NCBI RefSeq assembly: GCF_001523745.2
Contig: NZ_CP013386.1
Coordinates: 1,674,001 to 1,738,000, forward strand
Length of the DNA stretch: 64,000 nucleotides
Reading direction: 5' to 3'
DNA from: Burkholderia mayonis
Lineage (GTDB): Bacteria > Pseudomonadota > Gammaproteobacteria > Burkholderiales > Burkholderiaceae
Shown here: piece after piece, positions 17,575 through 26,397 of the stretch
Layout: each line of letters opens with the position of its first letter
Position numbering within the stretch: position 1 is the stretch's first letter
Program-made: the position numbers and the translations under genes
The notes under the pieces: model-generated
The model's database searches: none
Seen by the model: only the letters and a program-made list of their open reading frames with translations
What the model was told of the DNA's origin: nothing

Positions 17575-18726
17575 TTATTTTCCGTATTGTTCGCAAATCT
17601 GGTTGACGGCGTCGACGACCCGTTGCACGTCCTCTCCGCTCATCTGCGTGAAGAGCGGCAGCGTGACGGTCGTCGCGCCGAAGCGCTCGGCGTGGGGGAA
17701 CATGCCCTCCTTGAAGCCGCGTGCGCGGTACAGCGTGAAAAGATGAATGGCCGGGTAATGGACGCCCGAGCCGATGCCGCGCTGCTTCAGCTGCTCCATG
17801 AATTCGCCGCGCGAGATCGACAGCTTCTCGATCGGCAGCGTGATCTGGAACATGTGCCAGTTGCCGTTCTCGAAGTCCGCGACGGGCAGCCCGACGCCGA
17901 GCGCGAGCGCCGGACCGCCCGCGAACGCGTCGAAATACCGGCGCGCGAGCGCGCGCCGCGTCGCGTTGAAGCGTTCGAGGTGCGGCAACTGGCCGAGGCC
18001 GACGCGCGCCGCGACATCGGTCAGATTGTACTTGCCGCCGAGCACGTCGCAGTCCATGCCGTCATGGCCCGTGCGCGTGATTCCCTGCAGCCGGTATTTC
18101 TGCGCGAGCGCCGCCTCGGCTTCGTCGTTGAGCACGAGCGCGCCGCCTTCGATCGACGTGATGTTCTTGTTCGGATGGAAGCTGAACGACACGATGTCGC
18201 CGAGTGCGCCGATGCGCTGGCCTTTCCAGGTCGAGCCGAGCGCCTGCGCGGCGTCCTCGATCACGCGCAGGCCATGCGCGCGCGCGATCGCGTAGAGGCG
18301 ATCCATGTCGACGGGCAGGCCCGCGAGATAGACCGGAATGATCGCCTTCGTGCGCGGCGTGATCGCCTTTTCGATGAGGTCGAGATCGAGGTTGCGCGTC
18401 GCGGGATCGATGTCGACGAACACGGGCGTCGCGCCCGTCTCGAGGATCACGTTGCTCGTCGCGACCCACGACGCGGGTGTCGTGATCACTTCGTCGCCGC
18501 AGCCGACGCCCGCGATCCGCAGGCCGATCTCGAGCGTCGCCGTGCCCGAGTTGAACACGCGCACGGGTCGCCCGCCGCAGAATTCGGACAGCGCGGCTTC
18601 GAAGCGCTGGCACTGCGGGCCGGTCGTGATCCAGCCGGAGCGCAGCACGTCGGCCACGCCCTGAATGGTCTCCTCGTCGATCTCGGGTTTGACGAACGGC
18701 AGGAAAGGAACGGAAGTCTGGCTCAT
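17575..18726 (-). CDS. arnB: UDP-4-amino-4-deoxy-L-arabinose--oxoglutarate aminotransferase (ArnB)
   Basis: PLP-dependent aminotransferase of the DegT/DnrJ/EryC1 family, which converts UDP-4-ketopentose to UDP-L-Ara4N. The 383 residues show FLPFVKPEIDEETIQGV at the N-terminus, EDAAQALGSTWKG, and the PLP-lysine segment SFHPNKNITSIEGGAL near 185. It is preceded by a 139-base gap without a gene, so an internal promoter is possible. Confidence 0.95.
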   Translation of the reverse strand: MSQTSVPFLPFVKPEIDEETIQGVADVLRSGWITTGPQCQRFEAALSEFCGGRPVRVFNSGTATLEIGLRIAGVGCGDEVITTPASWVATSNVILETGATPVFVDIDPATRNLDLDLIEKAITPRTKAIIPVYLAGLPVDMDRLYAIARAHGLRVIEDAAQALGSTWKGQRIGALGDIVSFSFHPNKNITSIEGGALVLNDEAEAALAQKYRLQGITRTGHDGMDCDVLGGKYNLTDVAARVGLGQLPHLERFNATRRALARRYFDAFAGGPALALGVGLPVADFENGNWHMFQITLPIEKLSISRGEFMEQLKQRGIGSGVHYPAIHLFTLYRARGFKEGMFPHAERFGATTVTLPLFTQMSGEDVQRVVDAVNQICEQYGK

Positions 18727-18865
18727 GTAAGCTTCGCTCGTTGTCGTGTGAAAGGAGTCGGGCGCTGCCCGACACGCGCATTTAACACCGGCTGCCGAAA
18801 CGGGTGCGTCACTTTTTGTCGGTGCACCCGACGTGCGTCATGCGCTTCGGCCGCGTGCGGCCGCG

Positions 18866-19237
18866 TCAACTGCGCGCGAGCACGAACACGCCGATCAGGA
18901 TGATGCCGATGCCGACGAGGCGCTGCACCGACAGCACCTCGCCGAACAGGTACCACGCGGCGAACGCGTTGACGACGTAGCCGAGCGACAGCATCGGATA
19001 CGCGACCGACACGTCGACCCGGGACAGCCCGACGATCCACACGACGACGGAGAGCACGTAGCAGCCGAGGCCGCCGATGATCGGCAATTGGGTCGCGATC
19101 TTGAAGCCGATCGGCACAATGTTCGCACGGGTGAATTCGAAGTGTCCAACGGCGCGCACGCCGGCCTTCAGCAGCAGTTGCGCGCACGCGTTCAGCATCA
19201 CGCCCGTGACGATGCAAAAGAGGGAGACGGGATTCAT
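18866..19237 (-). CDS. arnE: Small DMT/SMR-type membrane protein, ArnE-like flippase subunit
   Basis: The 123-residue protein has four hydrophobic helices (about 5-23, 42-64, 68-88, 97-120) of the EamA/SMR type, with N-terminal MNPVSLFCIVTGVMLNACAQLLLKAG. In enterobacteria ArnE and ArnF form a dimer that flips undecaprenyl-phosphate-L-Ara4N to the periplasmic face. Here only one such gene exists between arnT and arnB, so it may act as a homodimer. The assignment rests on size, topology and cluster position. Confidence 0.82.
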   Translation of the reverse strand: MNPVSLFCIVTGVMLNACAQLLLKAGVRAVGHFEFTRANIVPIGFKIATQLPIIGGLGCYVLSVVVWIVGLSRVDVSVAYPMLSLGYVVNAFAAWYLFGEVLSVQRLVGIGIILIGVFVLARS

Positions 19238-19256
19238 CGATTCGCGTCCTTCGGTA

Positions 19257-20963
19257 TCAGGGTTGCGGCTTTTCGACGACGACGCGCCGGTTGTCTTGTG
19301 CGACCACGCGCATCGGCAGGCCCGCCTCCGACAACTGCCTGTAGCGGTCGGGCGACATCAGCGCGAGCGCGTACCGATCGGCGCGCCAGCGCGCTTCCCA
19401 CTCGGCGACGGTCGGAATCCACTTGTCCGGCTCGACCGAGATGCCGAATGAGAGCTCGTCCTGGCGCGCGACCATGATCGTCGTGTGGCGGACGTAGAAG
19501 GGCAGCGTGTGGTCGAGCGTCTCGACCGAATAGAACGGCGTGTCGGGCGGCAGCTTCGCGAGCTCCGCGCGGATCGCGGGCGCGAGGAGCGCGCCCGAGC
19601 TGTAGCGGCCGAACGTGTCGTGACCGGTGCCGCCGATCGTGCCGAGCAGCAGCCAGCCGGCGCCGAACGCGAGCGCCGCAGCGGCGATGCCCGCACGGCC
19701 GCGGCGATTGAGCCACACGGCGACGAGCGTGAGCGCGAACGCGACGGCGAGCGCCGCGTACACCCACTTCTGGAACGCCAGGTACTGCACGTTCGGCGTG
19801 CGCGCGTCGCCGAGCCGCGCGAGGAACAGCGTGCCGAACGCAGCGGCGACGAGGAACACCAGATAGCCGAACAGATGGCGGCGGAACTGCTCGCGCGACA
19901 CGAGCGGCAGATACGCGCCGATCATCAGCGCGAGCGCGGGCGCCACGGGCAGCACGTACGAGATCAGCTTCGAGTGCGACGCGCTGAAGAACACGAAGAT
20001 GAACGCGCTCCAGACGATCAGCACGAGCATCGGCGAGAAACCGTTCGGCTGGCGCGGGATGCGCAGCGCGTGGCGGATGCTCTGCACGCTGACGGACAGC
20101 CACGGCAGGAAGCCGATGAGGAGCACCGGCACGAAGTAGTAGATCGCGCCGGGGCGGTTCTGCTCGGGCGTTAGGTAGCGCCGGAACTGCTGGACGATGA
20201 AGAAGAAGTTGAGGAACTCGGGGTTGCGCGACTGCACGAGCACGAACCAGGGCGTTGCGATCGCGAAGAAGATGGCGAGGCCGCTCACGAGGTAGAGGCG
20301 TTTCCACAGCGCCCAGTCGCGCGACACGAGCGTGTAGAGGACGAGCACGGCGCCCGGCAGGATCAGGCCGATCAGGCCCTTCGACAGCACTGCGAGCGCC
20401 ATCGACGCCCAGCAGAGCCACATCCAGCCGCGCTCGGCGCGCTTCCCGATGCCGGGCCGCTGCGCGAGGAGGAGCGAGCACAGCGTGACCGTCATCCACA
20501 GCGACAGCCCCATGTCGAGCGCGTTGAAGTGGCCCATCAGGTTCCAGTACGGCGACGTCGCGAGCACGAGCGCGGCGAAGAAGCCCGCGCGCGGGTTGAA
20601 CACGCGCGCGCCGGTGAAGCCTGCGACCAGCACGCCGGCGAAGCTCGCGAGCGCGGTGTAGAGGCGCGCCTGCCATTCGCCGATGCCGAACCACGCGAAC
20701 GTGAGCGCGTTGAGCCACGTCTGCAGCGGCGGCTTCTCGAAATACTTGTAGCCGTTGTAGCGGGGCGTGATCCAGTCGCCCGTCGCGAACATCTCGCGGG
20801 CCATTTCGGCGTAGCGGCCTTCGTCGCTCGGGATCAGGTGGCGCAGGCCGAGCGGCGCGAACCAGACGACGGCGAGCGCCGCGACGAGAATGAGGAGCGC
20901 GGCGCGATTGAGCGAGAAGGACGCTGCGGGATTGAGCGGTAGCCTCGACGGCATATCGTTCAT
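19257..20963 (-). CDS. arnT: Undecaprenyl-phosphate L-Ara4N : lipid A transferase (ArnT family)
   Basis: Polytopic inner-membrane glycosyltransferase (GT83/PMT type) that moves L-Ara4N from its lipid carrier to lipid A in the periplasm, conferring polymyxin resistance. The 568-residue protein has a dozen or so hydrophobic segments. The first periplasmic loop carries LIPSDEGRYAEMAREMFATG with the conserved acidic pair. A soluble C-terminal domain begins near 440. The ATG at 20963 was chosen, though one 9 bases downstream also fits. It is the first gene of the arn series here, whereas in E. coli arnT lies late in the operon. Confidence 0.92.
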   Translation of the reverse strand: MNDMPSRLPLNPAASFSLNRAALLILVAALAVVWFAPLGLRHLIPSDEGRYAEMAREMFATGDWITPRYNGYKYFEKPPLQTWLNALTFAWFGIGEWQARLYTALASFAGVLVAGFTGARVFNPRAGFFAALVLATSPYWNLMGHFNALDMGLSLWMTVTLCSLLLAQRPGIGKRAERGWMWLCWASMALAVLSKGLIGLILPGAVLVLYTLVSRDWALWKRLYLVSGLAIFFAIATPWFVLVQSRNPEFLNFFFIVQQFRRYLTPEQNRPGAIYYFVPVLLIGFLPWLSVSVQSIRHALRIPRQPNGFSPMLVLIVWSAFIFVFFSASHSKLISYVLPVAPALALMIGAYLPLVSREQFRRHLFGYLVFLVAAAFGTLFLARLGDARTPNVQYLAFQKWVYAALAVAFALTLVAVWLNRRGRAGIAAAALAFGAGWLLLGTIGGTGHDTFGRYSSGALLAPAIRAELAKLPPDTPFYSVETLDHTLPFYVRHTTIMVARQDELSFGISVEPDKWIPTVAEWEARWRADRYALALMSPDRYRQLSEAGLPMRVVAQDNRRVVVEKPQP

Positions 20964-21092
20964 AGATTCGTATTGAGTTTGTAAGATTGGATCGGGCGGA
21001 TTGCGGCTGTCGTCCGCGGCGAGCGGGGCGCGGCGCGAAACGGGACGCAAAGCGCCGCAGGGTGTTTTAGCGCAGGGCGGCTTAACGTTCGC

Positions 21093-21467
21093 TTAACGTT
21101 CGATCAGCAGCGCCGCGGCGACCTTCCGGCCTTCGGCCATCAGGATGTTGTACGTGCGGCAGGCGGCCTGGAAATCCATCGTTTCGACGCCGATCCGCTG
21201 CGCGGTGAGCTGTGCCGTCAGGCGCGGGTGCGGAAAGCGCAGCCGCGCGCCGCTGCCGAAGATCACCACCTCGGGCTGAGGCTCGAGCAGCATCGCGAAC
21301 AGCTCGGGCGTGAGCGCGTCGAATGACGCGACGGGCCATTCGACGACGGGCGCGCCCGGCAGCACGATCACGCTGCTTTCGTGGCGCCGCAGGTTGATGT
21401 CGACGTAATCGGGGCCGTAGCCGGTGACGGTGTTGAGCGTGTTGCTCGGGTCCTGGTGTAATTTCAA
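21093..21467 (-). CDS. Mth938-like domain protein (DUF498/DUF598)
   Basis: Soluble 124-residue protein of the Mth938/NDUFAF3-like fold, with no established bacterial function. Typical segments are TVTGYGPDYVDINL, IVLPGAPVVEWPV, PEVVIFGSGARLRFP and GVETMDFQAACRTYNILMAEGR. The start appears to be TTG at 21467: no ATG or GTG lies near the conserved N-terminus, and a GGAA ribosome-binding core sits 8 bases upstream. The longer in-frame reading has no domain. It lies upstream of arnT in the same direction (129-base gap) and divergent from alaA. Confidence 0.82.
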   Translation of the reverse strand: MKLHQDPSNTLNTVTGYGPDYVDINLRRHESSVIVLPGAPVVEWPVASFDALTPELFAMLLEPQPEVVIFGSGARLRFPHPRLTAQLTAQRIGVETMDFQAACRTYNILMAEGRKVAAALLIER

Positions 21468-21807
21468 ATCGGTTTTCCGCGGTGTCGAAAAGGGCCGGAG
21501 CGAAGGCCGCGTCGGCGCGGCGATCCGGCCCCGAACGGGGCGGGCCGCCAGCCGCGATGCGCGCGGCCGTCGTGGCGGACGCTGCCGCGCGGAGGCCGCG
21601 GCCGGATTGGTGCATTGCGAAAGTCGGCCAAAATCCGCTAAATTATAACTTTTTAGCCGCTCCCGGGCGGCGTTTCTGTCGCGCGCCGCCACAAGCCGCG
21701 CCCGGCAGCCGCAAGAAGCCATTCCTAGACAGCGCGCTACCGGCCGCTCTCCAGTTTTGATCCCCGCTCCCCAGGCCCGCCAGGCATTACCCAGGAACGT
21801 GTCCGCC
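21468..21807. other. Divergent intergenic region, Mth938-like gene / alaA
   Basis: 340 GC-rich bases are broken by one AT-rich block (21639-21655) that contains TATAAT on the minus strand (21642-21647) and TATAAC on the plus strand (21644-21649). These are plausible overlapping -10 boxes for the divergent genes. No convincing -35 partners are seen. Confidence 0.35.
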
Positions 21808-23046
21808 GTGAAACCGATTCAGAAGTCGAACAAGCTGCTCAACGTCTGCTATGACATCCGTGGCCCGGTCCTCGAGCACGCGAAGCGTCTCGAGGAAGAG
21901 GGGCACCGAATCATCAAGCTGAATATCGGCAATCTGGCGCCGTTCGGCTTCGATGCGCCGGACGAGATCATCCAGGACATGATCCGCAATCTGCCGACGT
22001 CGTCCGGCTATTCGGACTCGAAGGGCGTGTTCGCCGCGCGCAAGGCGATCATGCATTACACGCAGCAAAAGGGCGTGAAGGGCGTCGGGCTCGACGACAT
22101 CTACATCGGCAACGGCGCGTCCGAGCTGATCGTGATGGCGACGCAGGCGCTCCTGAACGACGGCGACGAGGTGCTGCTGCCCGCGCCCGACTATCCGCTG
22201 TGGACGGCGGCCGTGAGCCTGTCGGGCGGCACGCCCGTCCATTACGTCTGCGACGAATCGAACCGCTGGATGCCCGATCCCGACGACATCCGCCGCAAGA
22301 TCACGCCGAACACGAAGGCGCTCGTCGTCATCAATCCGAACAACCCGACGGGCGCGCTCTATTCGGACGAATTGCTGCTCGAGCTGATCGCGATCGCTCG
22401 CGAGCACGGCCTCGTGATCTTCGCCGACGAGGTCTACGACAAGATCGTCTACGACGGCCAGTCGCACACCGCGCTCGCGTCGCTTGCCGAGGACGTGATC
22501 ACAGTCACGTTCAACAGCCTGTCGAAGAGCTACCGGTCGTGCGGCTATCGCGCGGGCTGGATGTCGGTCGCGGGTCTCACGGACGAGAACCGCCGCCGCG
22601 CGAACGACTACCTCGAGGGCCTCGGCATCCTGTCGTCGATGCGTCTCTGCGCGAACGTGCCCGGCCAGTACGCGATCCAGACCGCGCTCGGCGGCTATCA
22701 GAGCATCAACGAGCTGATCGTGCCGAGCGGGCGTCTCTACAAGCAGCGCGAGCTCGCGTACGACATGCTCACGTCGATCCCGGGCGTGTCGTGCGTGAAG
22801 CCGGAAGCGGCGCTCTACATGTTCCCGCGTCTCGATCCGAAGCTTTATCCGATCGAGAACGACCAGCAGTTCATCCTCGAGCTGCTGCTGAAGGAGCGTG
22901 TGCTGCTCGTGCAGGGGACGGGCTTCAACTGGCCGACGCCGGACCATTTCCGCGTCGTGTTCCTGCCGAACGTCGACGACCTGACCGATTCGATCGAGCG
23001 GATCGCGCGCTTCCTCGACGGCTACCGGAAGCGCCACTCGGCATGA
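21808..23046 (+). CDS. alaA: Glutamate-pyruvate aminotransferase (AlaA/YfbQ type)
   Basis: PLP-dependent class I aminotransferase that makes alanine from pyruvate and glutamate. The 412 residues align closely with E. coli YfbQ (VCYDIRGPVLEHAKRLEEEG; IYIGNGASELIV; INPNNPTG). The PLP lysine is Lys240 in SLSKSYRSCGYR. A GTG start at 21808 was chosen because it brings the N-terminus (KPIQKSNKLLN) and the lysine number into register with the E. coli protein. GTG at 21799 is the alternative. It precedes hom by 43 bases. Confidence 0.92.
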   Translation: MKPIQKSNKLLNVCYDIRGPVLEHAKRLEEEGHRIIKLNIGNLAPFGFDAPDEIIQDMIRNLPTSSGYSDSKGVFAARKAIMHYTQQKGVKGVGLDDIYIGNGASELIVMATQALLNDGDEVLLPAPDYPLWTAAVSLSGGTPVHYVCDESNRWMPDPDDIRRKITPNTKALVVINPNNPTGALYSDELLLELIAIAREHGLVIFADEVYDKIVYDGQSHTALASLAEDVITVTFNSLSKSYRSCGYRAGWMSVAGLTDENRRRANDYLEGLGILSSMRLCANVPGQYAIQTALGGYQSINELIVPSGRLYKQRELAYDMLTSIPGVSCVKPEAALYMFPRLDPKLYPIENDQQFILELLLKERVLLVQGTGFNWPTPDHFRVVFLPNVDDLTDSIERIARFLDGYRKRHSA

Positions 23047-23089
23047 CCGGGCGCGTTCCACTTTTTTCACTCAATAGATCACACGCAGC

Positions 23090-24418
23090 ATGGAACCGAT
23101 CAAAGTAGGCCTGTTGGGCTTCGGCACGGTAGGCGGCGGCACCTTCAAGGTGCTGCGCCGCAACCAGGAGGAAATCAAGCGTCGCGCCGGGCGCGGCATC
23201 GAGATCGCGCGCGTCGCGGTGCGCAATCCCGCGAAGGCGCTCGCCGCCCTCGACGGCGACGCGAACGGCGTGTCGATCGGCGACGATTTCAACGCGGTCG
23301 TCGACGATCCGTCGATCGCGATCGTCGCCGAGATGATCGGCGGCACGGGCCTCGCGCGCGAGCTGGTGTTGCGCGCGATCGCGAACGGCAAGCACGTCGT
23401 GACGGCCAACAAGGCGCTCCTCGCGGTGCACGGCACCGAGATCTTCGAGGCCGCGCGCGAGAAGGGCGTGATGGTCGCGTTCGAGGCGGCCGTCGCGGGC
23501 GGCATCCCGATTATCAAGGCGCTGCGCGAAGGCCTGACCGCGAACCGCATCCAGTACATCGCCGGCATCATCAACGGCACGACGAACTACATCCTGTCGG
23601 AAATGCGCGACCGCGGCCTCGATTTCGCGACCGCGCTCGCGGCCGCGCAGGAGCTCGGCTACGCGGAAGCCGATCCGACCTTCGACATCGAGGGGGTCGA
23701 CGCCGCGCACAAGGCGACGATCATGAGCGCGATCGCGTTCGGCGTGCCGGTGCAGTTCGACCGCGCGTACGTCGAAGGGATCAGCAAGCTCGCCGCGACC
23801 GACATCCGTTACGCGGAAGAGCTCGGCTACCGGATCAAGCTGCTCGGCATCACGCGCCGCACCGAGCGCGGGATCGAGCTGCGGGTGCATCCGACGCTGA
23901 TTCCGGCGAAGCGTCTGCTCGCGAACGTCGAGGGCGCGATGAACGCGGTCGTCGTGCACGGCGACGCGGTCGGCACGACGCTCTACTACGGCAAGGGCGC
24001 GGGCGCCGAACCGACGGCGTCGGCCGTCGTCGCCGATCTCGTCGACGTGACGCGCCTGCACACGGCCGATCCCGAGCACCGCGTCCCGCATCTCGCGTTC
24101 CAGCCGGACAGCCTGTCGAACACGCCGATCCTGCCGATCGAAGAGGTGACGAGCGGCTACTACCTGCGCCTGCGCGTCGCCGACGAGACGGGCGTGCTCG
24201 CCGACATCACGCGCATCCTCGCCGATTCGGGCATCTCGATCGACGCGCTCTTGCAGAAGGAATCGGAGCAGGTCGACGACGCGAACGGCGAGACCGACAT
24301 CATCCTGATCACGCACGAGACGATCGAGAAGAACGTCAACGCGGCGATCGCGCGCATCGAATCGCTCGAGACGGTCGTGTCGAAGGTGACGAAGCTGCGC
24401 ATGGAAGCGCTCAACTGA
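23090..24418 (+). CDS. hom: Homoserine dehydrogenase
   Basis: NAD(P)-dependent reduction of aspartate semialdehyde to homoserine, the branch-point step to threonine and methionine. The 442 residues have an N-terminal Rossmann motif GLLGFGTVGGG (about 7-17), the catalytic region GIINGTTNYILSEM near 160, and a C-terminal ACT domain (LRLRVADETGVLADITRILAD, about 355-435) expected to give threonine feedback control. Monofunctional, without a fused aspartokinase. It ends 7 bases before thrC. Confidence 0.96.
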   Translation: MEPIKVGLLGFGTVGGGTFKVLRRNQEEIKRRAGRGIEIARVAVRNPAKALAALDGDANGVSIGDDFNAVVDDPSIAIVAEMIGGTGLARELVLRAIANGKHVVTANKALLAVHGTEIFEAAREKGVMVAFEAAVAGGIPIIKALREGLTANRIQYIAGIINGTTNYILSEMRDRGLDFATALAAAQELGYAEADPTFDIEGVDAAHKATIMSAIAFGVPVQFDRAYVEGISKLAATDIRYAEELGYRIKLLGITRRTERGIELRVHPTLIPAKRLLANVEGAMNAVVVHGDAVGTTLYYGKGAGAEPTASAVVADLVDVTRLHTADPEHRVPHLAFQPDSLSNTPILPIEEVTSGYYLRLRVADETGVLADITRILADSGISIDALLQKESEQVDDANGETDIILITHETIEKNVNAAIARIESLETVVSKVTKLRMEALN

Positions 24419-24425
24419 GGACGAC

Positions 24426-25877
24426 ATGAATTACATCTCCACGCGCGGCGCCGGCATCGGCGAGCGCCACACGTTCTCCGACATCCTGCTCGGCGGCCTC
24501 GCCGCCGACGGCGGGCTCTATTTGCCCGCCGAGTATCCGCGCGTGTCGGCGGACGAGCTCGCGCGCTGGCGCGCGCTGCCGTACGCGGATCTCGCGTTCG
24601 AGATCCTGTCGAAATTCTGCGACGACATCCCCGCCGACGACCTGCGCGCGCTCGCGCGCAGCACGTACACGGCGGCCGTCTACTGCAACGCGCGCCACGG
24701 CGGGAACGCGGCCGACGTCACGCCGCTCACGACGCTCGGCGTCGAGAACGGCGCGCCGCTTGCGCTGCTCGAGCTGTCCAACGGCCCGACGCTCGCGTTC
24801 AAGGACATGGCGATGCAACTGCTCGGCAATCTGTTCGAGTACACGCTGGCCAAGCACGGCGAAACGCTCAACATCCTCGGCGCGACGTCGGGCGACACGG
24901 GCAGCGCGGCCGAGTACGCGATGCGCGGCAAAGAGGGCGTGCGCGTGTTCATGCTGTCGCCGCACCAGAAGATGAGCGCGTTCCAGACCGCGCAGATGTA
25001 CAGTCTGCAGGATCCGAACATCTTCAACCTCGCGGTGAAAGGCGTGTTCGACGATTGCCAGGACATCGTGAAGGCCGTGTCGAACGATCACGCGTTCAAG
25101 GCGCAATACAAGATCGGCACGGTCAATTCGATCAACTGGGCGCGCGTCGTCGCGCAGGTCGTCTACTACTTCAAGGGCTACTTCACGGCGACGAAGCGCA
25201 ACGACGAGCGCGTGTCGTTCACCGTGCCGTCAGGCAACTTCGGCAACGTCTGCGCGGGCCACATCGCGCGGATGATGGGCCTTCCAGTCGAGAAGCTCGT
25301 CGTCGCGACGAACGAGAACGACGTGCTCGACGAGTTCTTCCGCTCGGGCGCGTACCGCGTGCGCAGCGCGGAGAACACGTATCACACGAGCAGCCCGAGC
25401 ATGGACATCTCGAAGGCGTCGAACTTCGAGCGCTTCGTGTTCGATCTGCTCGGCCGCGATCCGGCGCGCGTCGTCCAGCTGTTTCGCGACGTCGAGGAAA
25501 AGGGCGGCTTCGATCTCGCCGCGAGCGGCGATTTCGCGCGCGTCGCCGAGTTCGGCTTCGTGTCGGGCCGCAGCACGCACGAGGACCGGATCGCGACGAT
25601 CCGCGACGTGTTCGAGCGCTATCGGACGACGATCGACACGCACACGGCCGACGGTCTGAAGGTCGCGCGCGAGCATCTGCAGCCGGGCGTGCCGATGATC
25701 GTGCTCGAGACCGCGCAGCCGATCAAGTTCGGCGAGACGATTCGCGAGGCGCTTGGGCAGGAGCCTTCGCGGCCCGCCGCGTTCGACGGACTCGAGGCGC
25801 TGCCGCAGCGTTTCGAAGTGGTCGACGCGAGCGCGCAGCAAGTGAAGGACTTCATCGCCGCGCATGCGGGCGCGTGA
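24426..25877 (+). CDS. thrC: Threonine synthase
   Basis: PLP enzyme converting O-phosphohomoserine to threonine. The 483 residues are of the longer ThrC class (YISTRG start). The PLP lysine is Lys126 in NGPTLAFKDMAMQLLG, and the phosphate-binding loop lies near GATSGDTGSAAEYAM. It directly follows hom, so the pair catalyses consecutive steps from aspartate semialdehyde, homoserine kinase being encoded elsewhere. Confidence 0.96.
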   Translation: MNYISTRGAGIGERHTFSDILLGGLAADGGLYLPAEYPRVSADELARWRALPYADLAFEILSKFCDDIPADDLRALARSTYTAAVYCNARHGGNAADVTPLTTLGVENGAPLALLELSNGPTLAFKDMAMQLLGNLFEYTLAKHGETLNILGATSGDTGSAAEYAMRGKEGVRVFMLSPHQKMSAFQTAQMYSLQDPNIFNLAVKGVFDDCQDIVKAVSNDHAFKAQYKIGTVNSINWARVVAQVVYYFKGYFTATKRNDERVSFTVPSGNFGNVCAGHIARMMGLPVEKLVVATNENDVLDEFFRSGAYRVRSAENTYHTSSPSMDISKASNFERFVFDLLGRDPARVVQLFRDVEEKGGFDLAASGDFARVAEFGFVSGRSTHEDRIATIRDVFERYRTTIDTHTADGLKVAREHLQPGVPMIVLETAQPIKFGETIREALGQEPSRPAAFDGLEALPQRFEVVDASAQQVKDFIAAHAGA

Positions 25878-26397
25878 CGCCCGGGCGGGCGTGGCGGCGG
25901 CGGGGGGGCAGCCGTGCCGCTGGCTTCGCCTGGCGGGCGGCGGTCGCGTCGGTCGCGATGCGCGCGGCGCGCAGGCAGCGCGGGTGCGAGGGAAAAAGCC
26001 GGCGGGTGCGACGCTCTGACGCGCGGCGCTTCGCAGCGTGCCTTCGCTCGATGCCGGTCGGGTGCCAAAAGGCACTGAAAAAAGCCGCGGCGCGAATTCA
26101 TCGGATCACTTTCGGATGAACTCGCGTCGCGGCTTTTTCGTTCGTGTTCGCTGCTCGACCTGTCGATTGGCGTATTGTTTGGGTGGATTCCGGTTGCGCA
26201 ACGAGCGCGGCTGATCGCGCCCGCAATCGCCTTCCCGTGATGGCGACGCGCTCCGTTTTTCGATGGACGAACGCAGCGGGCCATCACGCTCGCGACGCAC
26301 GGCCGCTGCACTCGATCGAATCGATCCGATTCGATCGTCCACACCCGCGCGGAGCCGTCGCTACAATGTCGGCATCCGGTCAAAATTTCAATCGACG
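25878..26397. other. Intergenic region between thrC and moeA
   Basis: 520 bases hold no recognisable gene. The only structured element is the terminator hairpin at 26078-26138. Open frames on either strand are Arg/Ala-rich and lack ribosome-binding sites. A moeA promoter should lie between 26140 and 26397, but no strong -35/-10 pair stands out. Confidence 0.5.
26078..26138. terminator. Long intrinsic terminator downstream of thrC
   Basis: AAAAAAGCCGCG (26078 onward) with GCGCGAATTCATC pairs with GATGAACTCGCG and CGCGGCTTTTT (to 26136). This gives a roughly 23-bp stem with single-base irregularities around a 14-base loop, A-rich on the left and T-rich on the right, so it can act in both directions. 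It lies 200 bases after thrC. Confidence 0.8.
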
